64,000 bases of DNA from NCBI RefSeq assembly GCF_033100135.1, contig NZ_CP136920.1, forward strand, positions 496,001 through 560,000, given 5' to 3'. Of the stretch, positions 52,042-61,848 are shown piece by piece (within the stretch, counting starts at the first letter, position 1; the number at the start of each line of letters is the position of its first letter). Origin of the DNA: Rubellicoccus peritrichatus. GTDB taxonomy: Bacteria; Verrucomicrobiota; Verrucomicrobiia; Opitutales; Cerasicoccaceae. The translations under genes and the position numbers were made by a program. The notes under the pieces are model-generated. The model was given only the letters and a program-made list of their open reading frames with translations, searched no databases and was not told the origin of the DNA.

Positions 52042-52214
52042 AGGCAAAGAGCTAATAGGCAGAGATCACGCGGCGACAAGTCTGAATCGCACTTGTGAAT
52101 TGCATTAATTCGATCCAATCGCTAGCAATAGTTCCCGATAGCCTTGCTGGAGAGTGTTTTAAAACTCAAAATCAGTCTCCATATAAGGCAATTTTGCGAT
52201 ATTCACTCCCACCA

Positions 52215-52703
52215 ATGAGCAAACCAAACCCAATCGTTCCAAGCACTCAGGCGCCGGAATTTCAATACAAAACCGCTGATGGAACAGAGCATTCTACGAG
52301 TGCCCTGAAAGGAAAACCCTATCTGGTGTATTTCTACCCGCGTGACGACACACCCGGCTGTACTAAGGAAGCCTGTGCCTTTAGGGACTCATTTGCAGAG
52401 CTGACCAAGGCCGGAATCACCATTATTGGTGTCAGTGCCGATGACGAGGCGTCACATGAAAAATTTCGTAAGAAATATGACCTTCCCTTCCCTCTGGCAG
52501 CCGATACTGAGAAATCAATCGTCGAAGCCTTTGGTGTCTGGGGTGAAAAAAAGTTTATGGGAAAGATTTATGATGGCATTCATCGCATCTCTTTTCTTGT
52601 CGGACCCGATGGTGTTGTTGTAAAAACATACCTGAAAGTGAAACCTGAGCAACATGCTGCAGAAATACTCGCTGATGCGAAGGAACTCGTTCAACCCATC
52701 TAA
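52215..52703 (+). CDS. bcp: Thiol peroxidase, BCP/PrxQ type
   Basis: A 162-residue peroxiredoxin that reduces H2O2 and organic peroxides. It has the peroxidatic Cys motif YFYPRDDTPGCTKEACAF with the resolving Cys five residues later, as in PrxQ. ATG 52215 is used; the longer frame to 52095 has no family likeness. The OmpR-type regulator starts 3 bp downstream, so the two are probably co-transcribed. Confidence 0.95.
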   Translation: MSKPNPIVPSTQAPEFQYKTADGTEHSTSALKGKPYLVYFYPRDDTPGCTKEACAFRDSFAELTKAGITIIGVSADDEASHEKFRKKYDLPFPLAADTEKSIVEAFGVWGEKKFMGKIYDGIHRISFLVGPDGVVVKTYLKVKPEQHAAEILADAKELVQPI

Positions 52704-52706
52704 ATA

Positions 52707-53453
52707 ATGGCATCCTCCAAACCATTCATACTGGTCGTTGAAGACGAAAAAGAACTCGCCGATTTGGTGACGGAACAACTTGAGTCTGCAGATATGCAGA
52801 TTCAGGTGCATAACAATGGCAGCAATGTCATTCACTTCCTATCACGCAATTTTGTGAATCTGGTCCTGATGGACGTTGGGCTCCCGGATACAACAGGATT
52901 TGACCTCCTTGTGGAAATGCGAAAGCAAGGCATCGAAGTGCCCGTCATATTCCTGACAGCCAATGAATCAGAGCAGGATAAGGTTCGTGGCCTTGAACGC
53001 GGGGCAGATGACTATGTGACCAAACCATTCAACACGAATGAGCTTGTTGCAAGAATCCACGCCGTGTTAAGGCGGACAGAAACTGCCAACGACACCAAGG
53101 TCACTAAAAACACCAGCCTGACTGAGCAGCCATTTGACTTTTGCGGTGCAACGATCAATCCAACTCGCATGGAAGCAGCTTTCCCAAATGGCGAAACCAT
53201 GAAACTCGGCCGTAAGGAACTGGGCATACTGTCATATATGGCGGCAAACCCACACGCAGTGCAAAGCCGTCGTTCGTTAATTCATGCTGTCTGGGGAGTC
53301 CATGCAGATGTCCGTAGTCGGTCTCTCGACCAATACATCGTTAAGATTCGTGAGAATTTCACCAAGCAAGGGTGCGACTTGGAAAACTTCCGAACCATTC
53401 ATGGCGTGGGCTACCTCTACGACCCGGTCAAAGAGAACCTTAGCACATCCTAG
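52707..53453 (+). CDS. OmpR/PhoB-family response regulator
   Basis: A 248-residue regulator. The receiver has Glu12-Asp13, phospho-acceptor Asp56 (LVLMDVGLPD), Thr84 and Lys106-Pro107. The C-terminal winged helix has LGRKELGILSYMAANP, RSRSLDQYIVKIREN and the final FRTIHGVGYLY. No histidine kinase is nearby. It lies 3 bp after bcp, which suggests shared transcription and perhaps a link to oxidative or envelope stress. Confidence 0.92.
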   Translation: MASSKPFILVVEDEKELADLVTEQLESADMQIQVHNNGSNVIHFLSRNFVNLVLMDVGLPDTTGFDLLVEMRKQGIEVPVIFLTANESEQDKVRGLERGADDYVTKPFNTNELVARIHAVLRRTETANDTKVTKNTSLTEQPFDFCGATINPTRMEAAFPNGETMKLGRKELGILSYMAANPHAVQSRRSLIHAVWGVHADVRSRSLDQYIVKIRENFTKQGCDLENFRTIHGVGYLYDPVKENLSTS

Positions 53454-53480
53454 TTCTGGGAAAAGCTTTCCTTGGTCTCT

Positions 53481-54359
53481 TCAACCAAGGCCAAGACCAT
53501 AGCGATCCCAAGCCAGGGAGGCTGACTGGCCCATTTCCATTTCTTCAAGGAGTTTGACCAATTCATTGGTCTTGGGAGCCTGTTTCTCAAGAACTCCAAC
53601 ATCGTGGTCAAACTCAAGAGTCACCAACTTCAGGTTCAACTTTAGCAATTCGGCACTTTCAGCCACTTTTTCCCTGAAACGCGGTGGCGTTAATTGATCT
53701 GCATTCTCCAAAATGCCATCGATGGATTCGTGAGCCAGCAACCATTTCGTTGCCGTCTTTGGCCCGACACCTTGTATGCCGGGGATATTATCAGAAACGT
53801 CACCAACCAGAGCCAAATAATCCGGGACTTGCGCAGGAGGCACTCCAAATTTCTTTTCAACACCAGCACTATCCAGTCTACGCCAGCCGAGCCGAGGATT
53901 GGCCGTAGGAGCCGGTAAAAGCTGAGAAATACTCTGCCCCACACACTGCCCTAAGTCCTTATCCGCGCTCACGATGACAACATTATCTCCTGCCTCAGTA
54001 AATCTTCTGGCTGCAGAAGCAATTAGATCATCCGCCTCGACTCCTTCCCGTGAAACAACTGGAAATCCGATCAATTCCGCAACCTGACGCAAATAAGGTA
54101 ATTGCTGGGACAATGCCTCAGGCATTTCATCGCGATTAGCCTTATAGTCAGGAAGCAGCTCCTGATGTCTATCTGATCCACCTTCGTCGAAAAAAACAAC
54201 GACAAGATCAGGACTCTCCATGTCCTCGAGCTTCCAAAGGGTTTTTACCCAACCATGAATTGCTCCAGTAGGAAAACCATCGCTTCGGGTAAGATCTGGC
54301 AAACCGTAATAACTACGGAATGCCAGATTAAAACCGTCGAGCAGAAGAATTTTGCTCAC
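53481..54359 (-). CDS. Stand-alone 5'-3' exonuclease (Pol I N-terminal type)
   Basis: A 292-residue FEN-like nuclease corresponding to the N-terminal domain of DNA polymerase I. The metal-binding acidic residues are visible in ILLLDGFNLAFRS (start), VVVFFDEGG, GVEADDLIASAA and VSADKDLGQ, and the H3TH region reads VGDVSDNIPGIQGVGPKTA. It may remove RNA primers (ExoIX/Xni-like role). The start is probably GTG 54359 because the TTG at 54365 lies only two codons earlier. It is convergent with the response regulator. Confidence 0.9.
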   Translation of the reverse strand: MSKILLLDGFNLAFRSYYGLPDLTRSDGFPTGAIHGWVKTLWKLEDMESPDLVVVFFDEGGSDRHQELLPDYKANRDEMPEALSQQLPYLRQVAELIGFPVVSREGVEADDLIASAARRFTEAGDNVVIVSADKDLGQCVGQSISQLLPAPTANPRLGWRRLDSAGVEKKFGVPPAQVPDYLALVGDVSDNIPGIQGVGPKTATKWLLAHESIDGILENADQLTPPRFREKVAESAELLKLNLKLVTLEFDHDVGVLEKQAPKTNELVKLLEEMEMGQSASLAWDRYGLGLG

Positions 54360-54408
54360 AATCAAGAAAAACTATCTGCTGCTCAATACTGCGAAGAGAA
54401 AAGCCTCT

Positions 54409-57051
54409 CTATTCTAAATCAAGGCTGAATGCCTCATCCGTGCTCGTGTTATAAAACCAGCTCGGATTGGAAGTTCCTTCATAATAGAAAAGCCATGCCT
54501 TGTATGTATCACTGTAGAGGAACGGATAATCCTGATCGTTAGTAAAGAACCAACCCAATACTGGAGAATAGAACCATACTGCCTCAGGAGAAAGGCTACT
54601 TGTGAAGAGCCAACTCAATGTAAAGTGATAATACCACGGATCCTGTCTTAAATTCGTAAAACTCAACCATGGAGAGTTTACCCAACCATCATCATCGGCT
54701 TCTCCACCCAAGAGGACTGACTGTATTGGAGGGAAGCGATCCAAGTAGCGAGGGTCATCCTGCATTTCTTGAAGCTGAGAGTTCAAATCTTGATCTGTAA
54801 ACTCACGAATCGTGGCATTTGTGGGTTGCTCGTTAAACATCCCAATAACTAAGAATCCAGTTTGCCAATACGGTCTTTGGCTAAATGTATCGATCAATAA
54901 ATCACTACCATCATCGAATGTTTCCTCAGTTATGAATATTTCAGTGTAGTTGATAAAACCACCTAAATTAGCCATCCGGATGGCTCCCTGCTCTTTTTGC
55001 AATTGGCTGGGGCCTGCTCCATATTTTGAAAAGTAAAGTTGATCTACCAAATTTTGGCGATTCAAGATAATTGCAAAATCATTACCAATGACATCAGGAA
55101 CTGGTCCAAACTGAAAAAGGTACTCAGCTGAATCATACAAATTATTCAAAAGTGTAGTTAAGACCAATGAGCCAGTGACGCCACTCCCTGCATCATCCGG
55201 TCCGAATAATGACAAAGTATAAGCACCAGTACCAATACCATCAACATCCAACAGGAAAGTTGCTGTGCCATTTAATGTGGCTGCAAGCTCTGGATTGATA
55301 ACGAAAAAACCATTACCTGAAGAAGCAATCAATCCACCTGTTTCTGTCCTGAAGGTTAATTGCACGAAAAGAGGACTTGTGATGCTTGCAGTAATCAATT
55401 GAGTGCCGGACACCGTAAACTCATAAGTATCAATCTCTCCGATTGTATCTAATGTACCACTGACCGTGTCTCCAATTGAAATAGGAATGTTATCCGTTCC
55501 ACTTCCACCACCGCCACCGGTATTGAGCGAAAGCATCGCTGCTTGAAATTCTGCAGTGCTAGGGAAACGGCGCAAGACAGTGCTGTAAGCACCAACTACA
55601 CTAGTGCCATCTCCCCCCTGGGAAGATTGACCTATCAATTCTGATAAGAATTCAGTTCGAGTTAGCTTGCCCGTATCCAGTTGATCAACGAAATCGTCTC
55701 TAATGACATCATTTGGAGTGTCTCCAAAAAAGTCCAAGAAGCTCTGAGTCACAAAATCAGCATTGTTTGAGAGAGGATTAAAAACTGCCTGCGTTGCTAC
55801 TCCGGGAGAAGAAAATAAAGTGCCATCATCATACTCAACATTAACAACAAAAACAAAATCACCTGGAACGGTTGTATTAAAAACGACCTCGTAAGGCGGA
55901 TCAGTTAAAATGCTAATTTCAGCACCATTTGCCAAAAAAGTCGCCTTGTTTATATTGTTATTTAGAGGATTGATCGTGGCTTCAATCGTAACATCCTCAA
56001 AAACAGAAAACTGGAATCCATTTACTGGAGATGTAATTATTGCCTCTCCTCCAATAATTTCCGGAGTAACAGTAACAGAGTTTGTCGATGTATCTCCCCT
56101 ACTGTCAGTTGCTTCAACTTTAACAACAAGATCACCAGATGTCGTTGGAGTGTAGGAAGCCTGAAACGGATAAAGGTTATCTGTTTCAATAAGTGTGTCG
56201 TTAATGAAGAATTGAACCTGCTCGATCGAAGAGTTACCAGAAGTCGCTGTAGCAAGGATCTGAAATGGACTATTCAGTTTCACTTGCGTGCCATTAATTG
56301 GTGAAGAAACAATTACATTAGTATCTGAGACCTGCACCGTCGAAATATTACTAATATTTGCCATAGTCCACGTAACAGTAACTCTGTTGTCAGCAGGGCC
56401 TTCAGTAACATCTCGTGCGTAATGAGAGAGCACAAAATAAGAAAATGTGCCATCTTCAGACGAAGAGTCAGTGAACGAAAAAGTCGATGCAGTTGGAGAA
56501 ACTGTTTCACTGACAAAAGTCCCATTTCTAAGGAAAATAAGCCCTCCAAGCGCCTCACCAGCAGAATCAACTGAACCTGCCGCACTAATGACAGTGTTAA
56601 GACTAATGCTTGACCCAGTCAGTGGAGTATCTAACTCCACCAAGCTAGGAATAAAGCCACGATTTGCAACGGTCAGGCCACCCAGATTAGAAGTTGCCGT
56701 TTCACCATCACCATCAGTAACAGTAACTGATATTGCTGGATTACCTTCAGTGATTGCTGGATACACATAGAAACTCTGAGTCCCAGTCTGAACCACTGTG
56801 CCATCAACAGAAAACTCGTAATTCACAATATCGGAACCATCGATATCACGAGCAACTGCGGTGCAAACAATATCACTTCCAAGAAGGAATTGTCCAAGAT
56901 TCCCTGAAGGGTAAGGAGCCGTCAAGCTAACGAAGGGTGCGGTTGCATGCAGCGAACCGGCAGCAATGAAGGATAACAAAGCCCCCGAGAAAACATGCGC
57001 TAGCGAACATCTCCTGAGCCTATTTAATTGGAGACTTTGTAATAATTTCAT
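54409..57051 (-). CDS. Large secreted multidomain protein with Ig-like, PPC-like and W/Y-rich C-terminal regions
   Basis: An 880-residue exported protein with a signal peptide (about residues 1-36). Then follow three to four Ig-like or bacterial-adhesin-like modules (about 40-430; INGTQVKLNSPFQILATA, VNGFQFSVFEDVTIEATI), a helical DUF4214-like region (about 430-505; LTRTEFLSELIG), a PPC-like beta domain (about 519-620; TVSGTLDTIGEIDTYEF), a second DUF4214-like region, and a C-terminal block (about 795-880) of repeated aromatic words: SPVLGWFFTNDQDYPFLY, AWLFYYEG, NPSWFYN. The block resembles a C-terminal module seen in other Opitutae surface proteins and may act in anchoring or sorting. It lies 46 bp downstream of the secretin and is a candidate client or accessory part. 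Confidence 0.75.
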   Translation of the reverse strand: MKLLQSLQLNRLRRCSLAHVFSGALLSFIAAGSLHATAPFVSLTAPYPSGNLGQFLLGSDIVCTAVARDIDGSDIVNYEFSVDGTVVQTGTQSFYVYPAITEGNPAISVTVTDGDGETATSNLGGLTVANRGFIPSLVELDTPLTGSSISLNTVISAAGSVDSAGEALGGLIFLRNGTFVSETVSPTASTFSFTDSSSEDGTFSYFVLSHYARDVTEGPADNRVTVTWTMANISNISTVQVSDTNVIVSSPINGTQVKLNSPFQILATATSGNSSIEQVQFFINDTLIETDNLYPFQASYTPTTSGDLVVKVEATDSRGDTSTNSVTVTPEIIGGEAIITSPVNGFQFSVFEDVTIEATINPLNNNINKATFLANGAEISILTDPPYEVVFNTTVPGDFVFVVNVEYDDGTLFSSPGVATQAVFNPLSNNADFVTQSFLDFFGDTPNDVIRDDFVDQLDTGKLTRTEFLSELIGQSSQGGDGTSVVGAYSTVLRRFPSTAEFQAAMLSLNTGGGGGSGTDNIPISIGDTVSGTLDTIGEIDTYEFTVSGTQLITASITSPLFVQLTFRTETGGLIASSGNGFFVINPELAATLNGTATFLLDVDGIGTGAYTLSLFGPDDAGSGVTGSLVLTTLLNNLYDSAEYLFQFGPVPDVIGNDFAIILNRQNLVDQLYFSKYGAGPSQLQKEQGAIRMANLGGFINYTEIFITEETFDDGSDLLIDTFSQRPYWQTGFLVIGMFNEQPTNATIREFTDQDLNSQLQEMQDDPRYLDRFPPIQSVLLGGEADDDGWVNSPWLSFTNLRQDPWYYHFTLSWLFTSSLSPEAVWFYSPVLGWFFTNDQDYPFLYSDTYKAWLFYYEGTSNPSWFYNTSTDEAFSLDLE

Positions 57052-57097
57052 GTGTCTAAACCTTAAAATTGAGAAATAGGTATTTCAGAGATAAATA

Positions 57098-59818
57098 TTA
57101 TTCAGCAATTTGCCGACTAACACCGCCACCTGGGGATACAATAATTGGATTCTGGAAAAGGGAGTTTGGTTCCACATTTTTTAGACGCTGCTTGCTCGGT
57201 GAGCCACCTGGGCTAATCAAATTAGCAGTCACAAAAATGAGGAGATTACGTTTCTGCGAAGTTTCGCCCTTATTTTGGAAAAGGCGTCCAATGAATGGGA
57301 TGTCACCAAGAACAGGAACTTTGTCGTTCACTGTTAGAATCTCTTCACGGGTTAAACCACCAATAACTACCGTTGCACCATCATAAACAGTGACTTCTGT
57401 CCGAACTGCGCGGGTAGAGAAGATCGGCTGGAAGAAACCAGAAGGAACAGTAACCGTTGTGGCACCTGAAATCGCGATACTAGGGCCACCATACTCAACG
57501 AAACCTTCAAACTCTGTCACACGAGGCTCAAGCTTGAGAGAAATATTTTCGTTTTCTTCAACCGTAGGCGTCACTTCCATCTCGACACCAACATTACGAA
57601 CCGTGAAGTCTTGTGGCGTTCCTGCAGTGATGGTAACACCAGCAGAGCCACCGCCATTTGCATTACCTGTTCCAACTTCAGACTCAATGTCTCCAAAGTT
57701 TTCTGGGTAACGAAGCTCTTGAGCCACAACAATTTGTGCGGTTCTTCCAGAAAGAACGGTCAGGCGTGGAGAACTCAACAAGTCACTACCTTCTTCACGC
57801 TGTAGTGCGTTGATAACCAAATCAACATTGACGCCATCAATAATCCCAAATGTTGAGAACAAGCTGGTTGCACCAGTTCCTAAGTCGATTGCATTAGGAA
57901 TTTCCGGAGCAGCGAGATCCGAATTAATGACTGTCTGTCCATTTTGAATAATCTCCAAAGGCAAGGTGCCTGCTCTTGAGATGCTGAAAGCTTGCGAAAG
58001 ACTACGGTTGTCAGTCTGGAATTGAGATTTTGGTGAAGTGATTGGAGCTCCAGTAGTTGGGTTGATACCAGTGGTTACTGAACCACTTCTGATATTCCAG
58101 CTGAAGCCAAGTTCATCCAACGATCCCTGATTCACTTCCATGAACTTTGCCTCAATTTCAACCTGCTTAGGTTGGTCATAACGACGAAGAATATTACGCA
58201 TCTTTTCGAGATTACGAGGAGACTGCGTTACAATCAATTGAGTGCCATCAAATGCCAGACTACTTCCTGGAACACCTTCAAAATCAACACCTGCACGCTG
58301 GAAAAAGCTTTTGAGTCCATCTTCAGTATCACTTGCTGAAGGACCTGCGGAGGGAGCGGCTGCTGGTGCAAATGGATCGGCAGGAGCGCTTCCGCCTCCA
58401 CCACTATCTTCTGCACCAGTCAGACGAATGACAACACCACGTGAGATTGGGAAGAATTCAGTTTCCAAGAGGTTGGTTGTTCCCTTTGTTACGAGAACCG
58501 CTTCATTGCGAATGTCCCACTGAAAACTGACAGTTTCCACTGTAAAATCTAGGATCTTATCTAGCTTAAGGTTGCGCAAAGTAATACTCACTGGTGGATC
58601 TTGACCTGGAGGTGCAATAAGAACCATGTTCACACCACGTTCGTTAAGAGGCAGTGTGGGGTCATCATATTCCACTGAAAGTTCAGAAAGTGTTTCGACT
58701 ACACGAGAAAGAGGCACACCAGAGAACTTTACACTAGGAATTTCAATAGAGCTAATTTTATCAAGCAACACAGTAGGCACTGCCTCTGGTCCAATTTCAG
58801 ACTCACGGTCAAAAATTTGTGGGCGCTGCCATGAACGTGCAATTTCCTGCATCATTTCATCACGAGTCTTCGTGTGATCGAGGTATGAAGTTTCATTAAG
58901 AATCTGTGTCGCTTTTACCTGAAGCGCTTTGGCCGCTGCATTAGTTGGGTCACGTGCCTCAACTTCGCGGAACGTCTGAACGGCACCTTCGATATCTCCA
59001 TAAAGCATTTGAGCTCTACCCTTAACCAAGAGTTGCTCTACGACTTGCTGATTAGCAACATACTCAGGGCTGATGTCTTCTGGATTCTGTCTCCATGGAT
59101 TTTGAGATACTTTTTCGATATCAGCGAGATAAGCTTTCAACTGGTCATCTTCGCCGAGCTTTTCTTCATATTCGTCGGCGATTGCATTAGCCTGGGCTAC
59201 GTTGTTTTTAGCAAGTTCTGCTTCACCTTGATCAACAAGAATCTTTCCACGCATCTCTTGAATGTCTTCGATAACAAAGACGGTTGCAGTATTAAGAGGG
59301 AGGCTTGCCTGTGCCTGGGCGAGAAGATCTTCAGCTTCTTCAGTGCGCCCTACTTTAATTAGCTTCTTAGCTGACGCCAACGCTTCTTCTGCTTGTTCTA
59401 CTTGTGCTTTCTGAGCAGTCGCCTCTGCTTCCAACAATCCATCCAAGCTGGAAGTATCAATTGGTGTTGAGGAAGAAGCTCCCGCTGAGCTCGGAGAAAA
59501 CTCTGACACCGATGCGGCCTGACCATATACTGTTGGTTCTCCAGAACTCTTGCGTTCAATGTCCTTGTTCACTGCGTCCAGAAGATTCTGAACATTGGGA
59601 TCATCGGGATTGATGCGCAGAAGGTCTTCTAGATTCTCCTTTGCTACATTCAAGTCTCCTGCATCACGTGCGCGTAATGCCGCAGACATGAGGCGAATTT
59701 TATCTTTCGTTTCAGTGCTTTGAGCTGCCGCTGAAGGCATGCTAAGCATTGATCCAGCAAGCAAGATAGCCAGGACCAAGTAGGAAACGATGCGTTGTGA
59801 GTTTCCGGGGATTTTCAT
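57098..59818 (-). CDS. Secretin with N-terminal TPR region (Amuc_1098-like)
   Basis: An outer-membrane secretin of the type II/type IV pilus family. From ATG 59818 there are 906 residues with a signal peptide (to about residue 33). Next come TPR-like helices (about 40-300; LRARDAGDLNVAKENLEDLL, VKGRAQMLYGDIEGAVQTF) and N-domains (VKFSGVPLSRVVETLSEL, SITLRNLKLDKILDF). The secretin core follows, with VEIEAKFMEVNQGSLDELGF and VVIGGLTREEILTVNDKVP. The C-terminal signature is VLGDIPFIGRLFQN. An ATG at 59842 adds eight residues. It is the last of five co-directional genes with Amuc_1098-Amuc_1102 order. Confidence 0.88.
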   Translation of the reverse strand: MKIPGNSQRIVSYLVLAILLAGSMLSMPSAAAQSTETKDKIRLMSAALRARDAGDLNVAKENLEDLLRINPDDPNVQNLLDAVNKDIERKSSGEPTVYGQAASVSEFSPSSAGASSSTPIDTSSLDGLLEAEATAQKAQVEQAEEALASAKKLIKVGRTEEAEDLLAQAQASLPLNTATVFVIEDIQEMRGKILVDQGEAELAKNNVAQANAIADEYEEKLGEDDQLKAYLADIEKVSQNPWRQNPEDISPEYVANQQVVEQLLVKGRAQMLYGDIEGAVQTFREVEARDPTNAAAKALQVKATQILNETSYLDHTKTRDEMMQEIARSWQRPQIFDRESEIGPEAVPTVLLDKISSIEIPSVKFSGVPLSRVVETLSELSVEYDDPTLPLNERGVNMVLIAPPGQDPPVSITLRNLKLDKILDFTVETVSFQWDIRNEAVLVTKGTTNLLETEFFPISRGVVIRLTGAEDSGGGGSAPADPFAPAAAPSAGPSASDTEDGLKSFFQRAGVDFEGVPGSSLAFDGTQLIVTQSPRNLEKMRNILRRYDQPKQVEIEAKFMEVNQGSLDELGFSWNIRSGSVTTGINPTTGAPITSPKSQFQTDNRSLSQAFSISRAGTLPLEIIQNGQTVINSDLAAPEIPNAIDLGTGATSLFSTFGIIDGVNVDLVINALQREEGSDLLSSPRLTVLSGRTAQIVVAQELRYPENFGDIESEVGTGNANGGGSAGVTITAGTPQDFTVRNVGVEMEVTPTVEENENISLKLEPRVTEFEGFVEYGGPSIAISGATTVTVPSGFFQPIFSTRAVRTEVTVYDGATVVIGGLTREEILTVNDKVPVLGDIPFIGRLFQNKGETSQKRNLLIFVTANLISPGGSPSKQRLKNVEPNSLFQNPIIVSPGGGVSRQIAE

Positions 59819-59884
59819 CTTTTTGTTCGCGAGAAGCAACATAGCGCGGTTTAGTTCGAAGAGAGTCTTACAAGTAAAGAAGTC

Positions 59885-60817
59885 TCAGTTAAATAGGTTT
59901 TCAAAGCCTTCAGGCAAAGAGGAATTGTTAGGTTGTTGATTATCCCCAGATGAGCTCTCGGGAGTTGTTTGAGTTATAGTTTCAGGCTGAGTCTCGTAGA
60001 GAGTCCGCACCTCAGATGGATCAAGGTAAGGTGCAGCTTTCTCGACATTCACAGAGTTATTGTCAAAATTAAAGTCAAGTAAGGTGAAAGTTGCATCATT
60101 GCTTTGATGTGTATCACCTATTTCGGCCCATTTAAACTCTGCTGGTGCATATGGGTCCAAAGTTCTCATTAAAATGGTCAATTTTCCTTCAAGGAAGAGC
60201 TTACTTTCAGTTGTAAGTGTGACCTGACGACCATCTTGCTCCAAGTCAGCAATAACAACTGTCGGGACACGGCGCATGGTCCCCTCGATATCATCAACAA
60301 TAAGAGGATACGTGACATTGATAACCTCAAAGCCATGCTCCGGAAATTTGTCACCCATTTTTCCACGGATCGATTCACCCAGTTTGGTGTTATAAAATTG
60401 GACTATAGATTCTTCCATTGATCCATCTTGGGCAAGGAAGAAGGCCTCAAGCTGAACCCTGAAAAGATCGCGTTCGATCTTAACAAGCTGAAGACCAAAA
60501 TCAGGAAGCGGCTCAACTGGAGTCACCGGCTTGAACACCAATTCCCCAGCAATAGGGTCCCAGAAAATCTGTGGTGGAGTAAAGATATCGTATACCTGCA
60601 ACCCCTCGGTGTCTTGGGCCTGAGGATCTCCCCACACAGGATTATCCACCAAAATGGCTGGTGGCTGAACCTCAGAGTAAGCCGAACCGGAAGGTTGTTG
60701 TGTCAATAAGGCATCGGCCGAACGAACCTCGCCTGAGCGCATCAGGAAAAATGCGATACCTCCGGCAAGAGCCAGAAGACCAACAACTAGAAGAATTTTA
60801 TCGTAAAGTGCTTTCAT
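59885..60817 (-). CDS. Amuc_1099-like membrane-anchored periplasmic protein
   Basis: A 310-residue bitopic protein with one N-terminal membrane helix (ILLVVGLLALAGGIAFFL) and a periplasmic part. The mature region has PPQIFWDPIAGELVFKP, LQLVKIERDLFRVQLEAFF and LTTESKLFLEGKLTILMRT, and a Ser/Thr/Gln-rich C-terminal tail. Its position between the Amuc_1100-like gene (14 bp upstream) and the secretin gene matches Amuc_1099. It may connect the inner-membrane platform to the secretin, by analogy with PilP/GspC. This is a context-based assignment. Confidence 0.7.
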   Translation of the reverse strand: MKALYDKILLVVGLLALAGGIAFFLMRSGEVRSADALLTQQPSGSAYSEVQPPAILVDNPVWGDPQAQDTEGLQVYDIFTPPQIFWDPIAGELVFKPVTPVEPLPDFGLQLVKIERDLFRVQLEAFFLAQDGSMEESIVQFYNTKLGESIRGKMGDKFPEHGFEVINVTYPLIVDDIEGTMRRVPTVVIADLEQDGRQVTLTTESKLFLEGKLTILMRTLDPYAPAEFKWAEIGDTHQSNDATFTLLDFNFDNNSVNVEKAAPYLDPSEVRTLYETQPETITQTTPESSSGDNQQPNNSSLPEGFENLFN

Positions 60818-60831
60818 GGTACCGTCCTCGG

Positions 60832-61827
60832 TTAGGCATCGATTTTGACCTCGATGTACTCTACAACAACCGAGAATTGGGATATATTTTGATCTACCAC
60901 AGGTTCTTGATTTTCTTCGATAGCAGCAGTCTGCTCTTCAGTATCCTGGTCACCGCCAATATCTCCGAAAATCGCAAAAATGCTGTCTGTGTCATTATTG
61001 GATGCAACCTTTGTTGAATCATCAACTGGCTTAACTTCCACACTGCGGACAACCAAAGGTAACTCAAAAGAAGCAATGTCCTTTAAAAATGCTCTTAAAT
61101 TCTGGGTGTAACCAGTGAAGCCAATCTCAAAAGCCATGGTTTCAACAGCTCCCTTAATGGATGCAGTTTCTGAACCAATCCAAAATTCATCTGCTTCCAG
61201 GGCTTCTGATGAGCCTCTGGCATCTACGGCCCCTGCTGGTCGCTCAATGACCACGGGCTCACGTTTCACACTGACCATTGATTGAGGGCCAGTAGCCAAC
61301 AACTTGCGCAGCAAATAATTCAAGATGATCTTCTGCGTGAAGACATCACTGATGTTTTCTTCCGGAGGCGGCTCTCCTTCACCAGAGGCCAAGAAGCGTG
61401 AAAAGCCCCAATTGAAATCTTCAGGAATAGCAACTCCAGGTTCAGCAGCATTGAATGGCGTGATCAGCTTTGCATCCTTATCAAGTTCGTTTTTGTAAGC
61501 CAGCAAATCATAATACATGTCTGTGCTGCTTAGCGGTGGACGGCTTTCTAAAATAGCTGGATTACGCCCTTCTGTGGCGGCAATCTGCTGGCTCAACGTC
61601 GACTTAAGCGCCTCTATGTTTTCCACCGACGCGGCAAGATTGGCATCAGTCGGAGCTGGTGAAAGTGCGAGGGCAGATTTAAGATTCCGCTCAGCAGTGC
61701 TTAGTTTCTTGGTAGAAGCTTCTGATTTGCCTGCGGCAAGAAAAATGAAGACAACTCCAGCGACGAAAAGTAGCAGCAGCACAATAAGAGTGCTACAGAA
61801 TGCAGGATATTTTTTAAAGAAATTCAC
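60832..61827 (-). CDS. Amuc_1100-like PilO-type protein
   Basis: A 331-residue protein with a short cytoplasmic N-terminus, one membrane helix (STLIVLLLLFVAGVVFIFL) and a coiled coil (about 35-95). A periplasmic ferredoxin-like domain ends with FSVVVEYIEVKID. The same plan, a long insert-rich PilO-like fold, is known from Akkermansia Amuc_1100, the pilus-associated outer-envelope protein with host effects. The sequence is not close enough for a function call, but position and size agree. It is 21 bp downstream of the PilM-PilN fusion gene. Confidence 0.72.
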   Translation of the reverse strand: MNFFKKYPAFCSTLIVLLLLFVAGVVFIFLAAGKSEASTKKLSTAERNLKSALALSPAPTDANLAASVENIEALKSTLSQQIAATEGRNPAILESRPPLSSTDMYYDLLAYKNELDKDAKLITPFNAAEPGVAIPEDFNWGFSRFLASGEGEPPPEENISDVFTQKIILNYLLRKLLATGPQSMVSVKREPVVIERPAGAVDARGSSEALEADEFWIGSETASIKGAVETMAFEIGFTGYTQNLRAFLKDIASFELPLVVRSVEVKPVDDSTKVASNNDTDSIFAIFGDIGGDQDTEEQTAAIEENQEPVVDQNISQFSVVVEYIEVKIDA

Positions 61828-61848
61828 CTTTGCGAGAGAGTCAGATTT

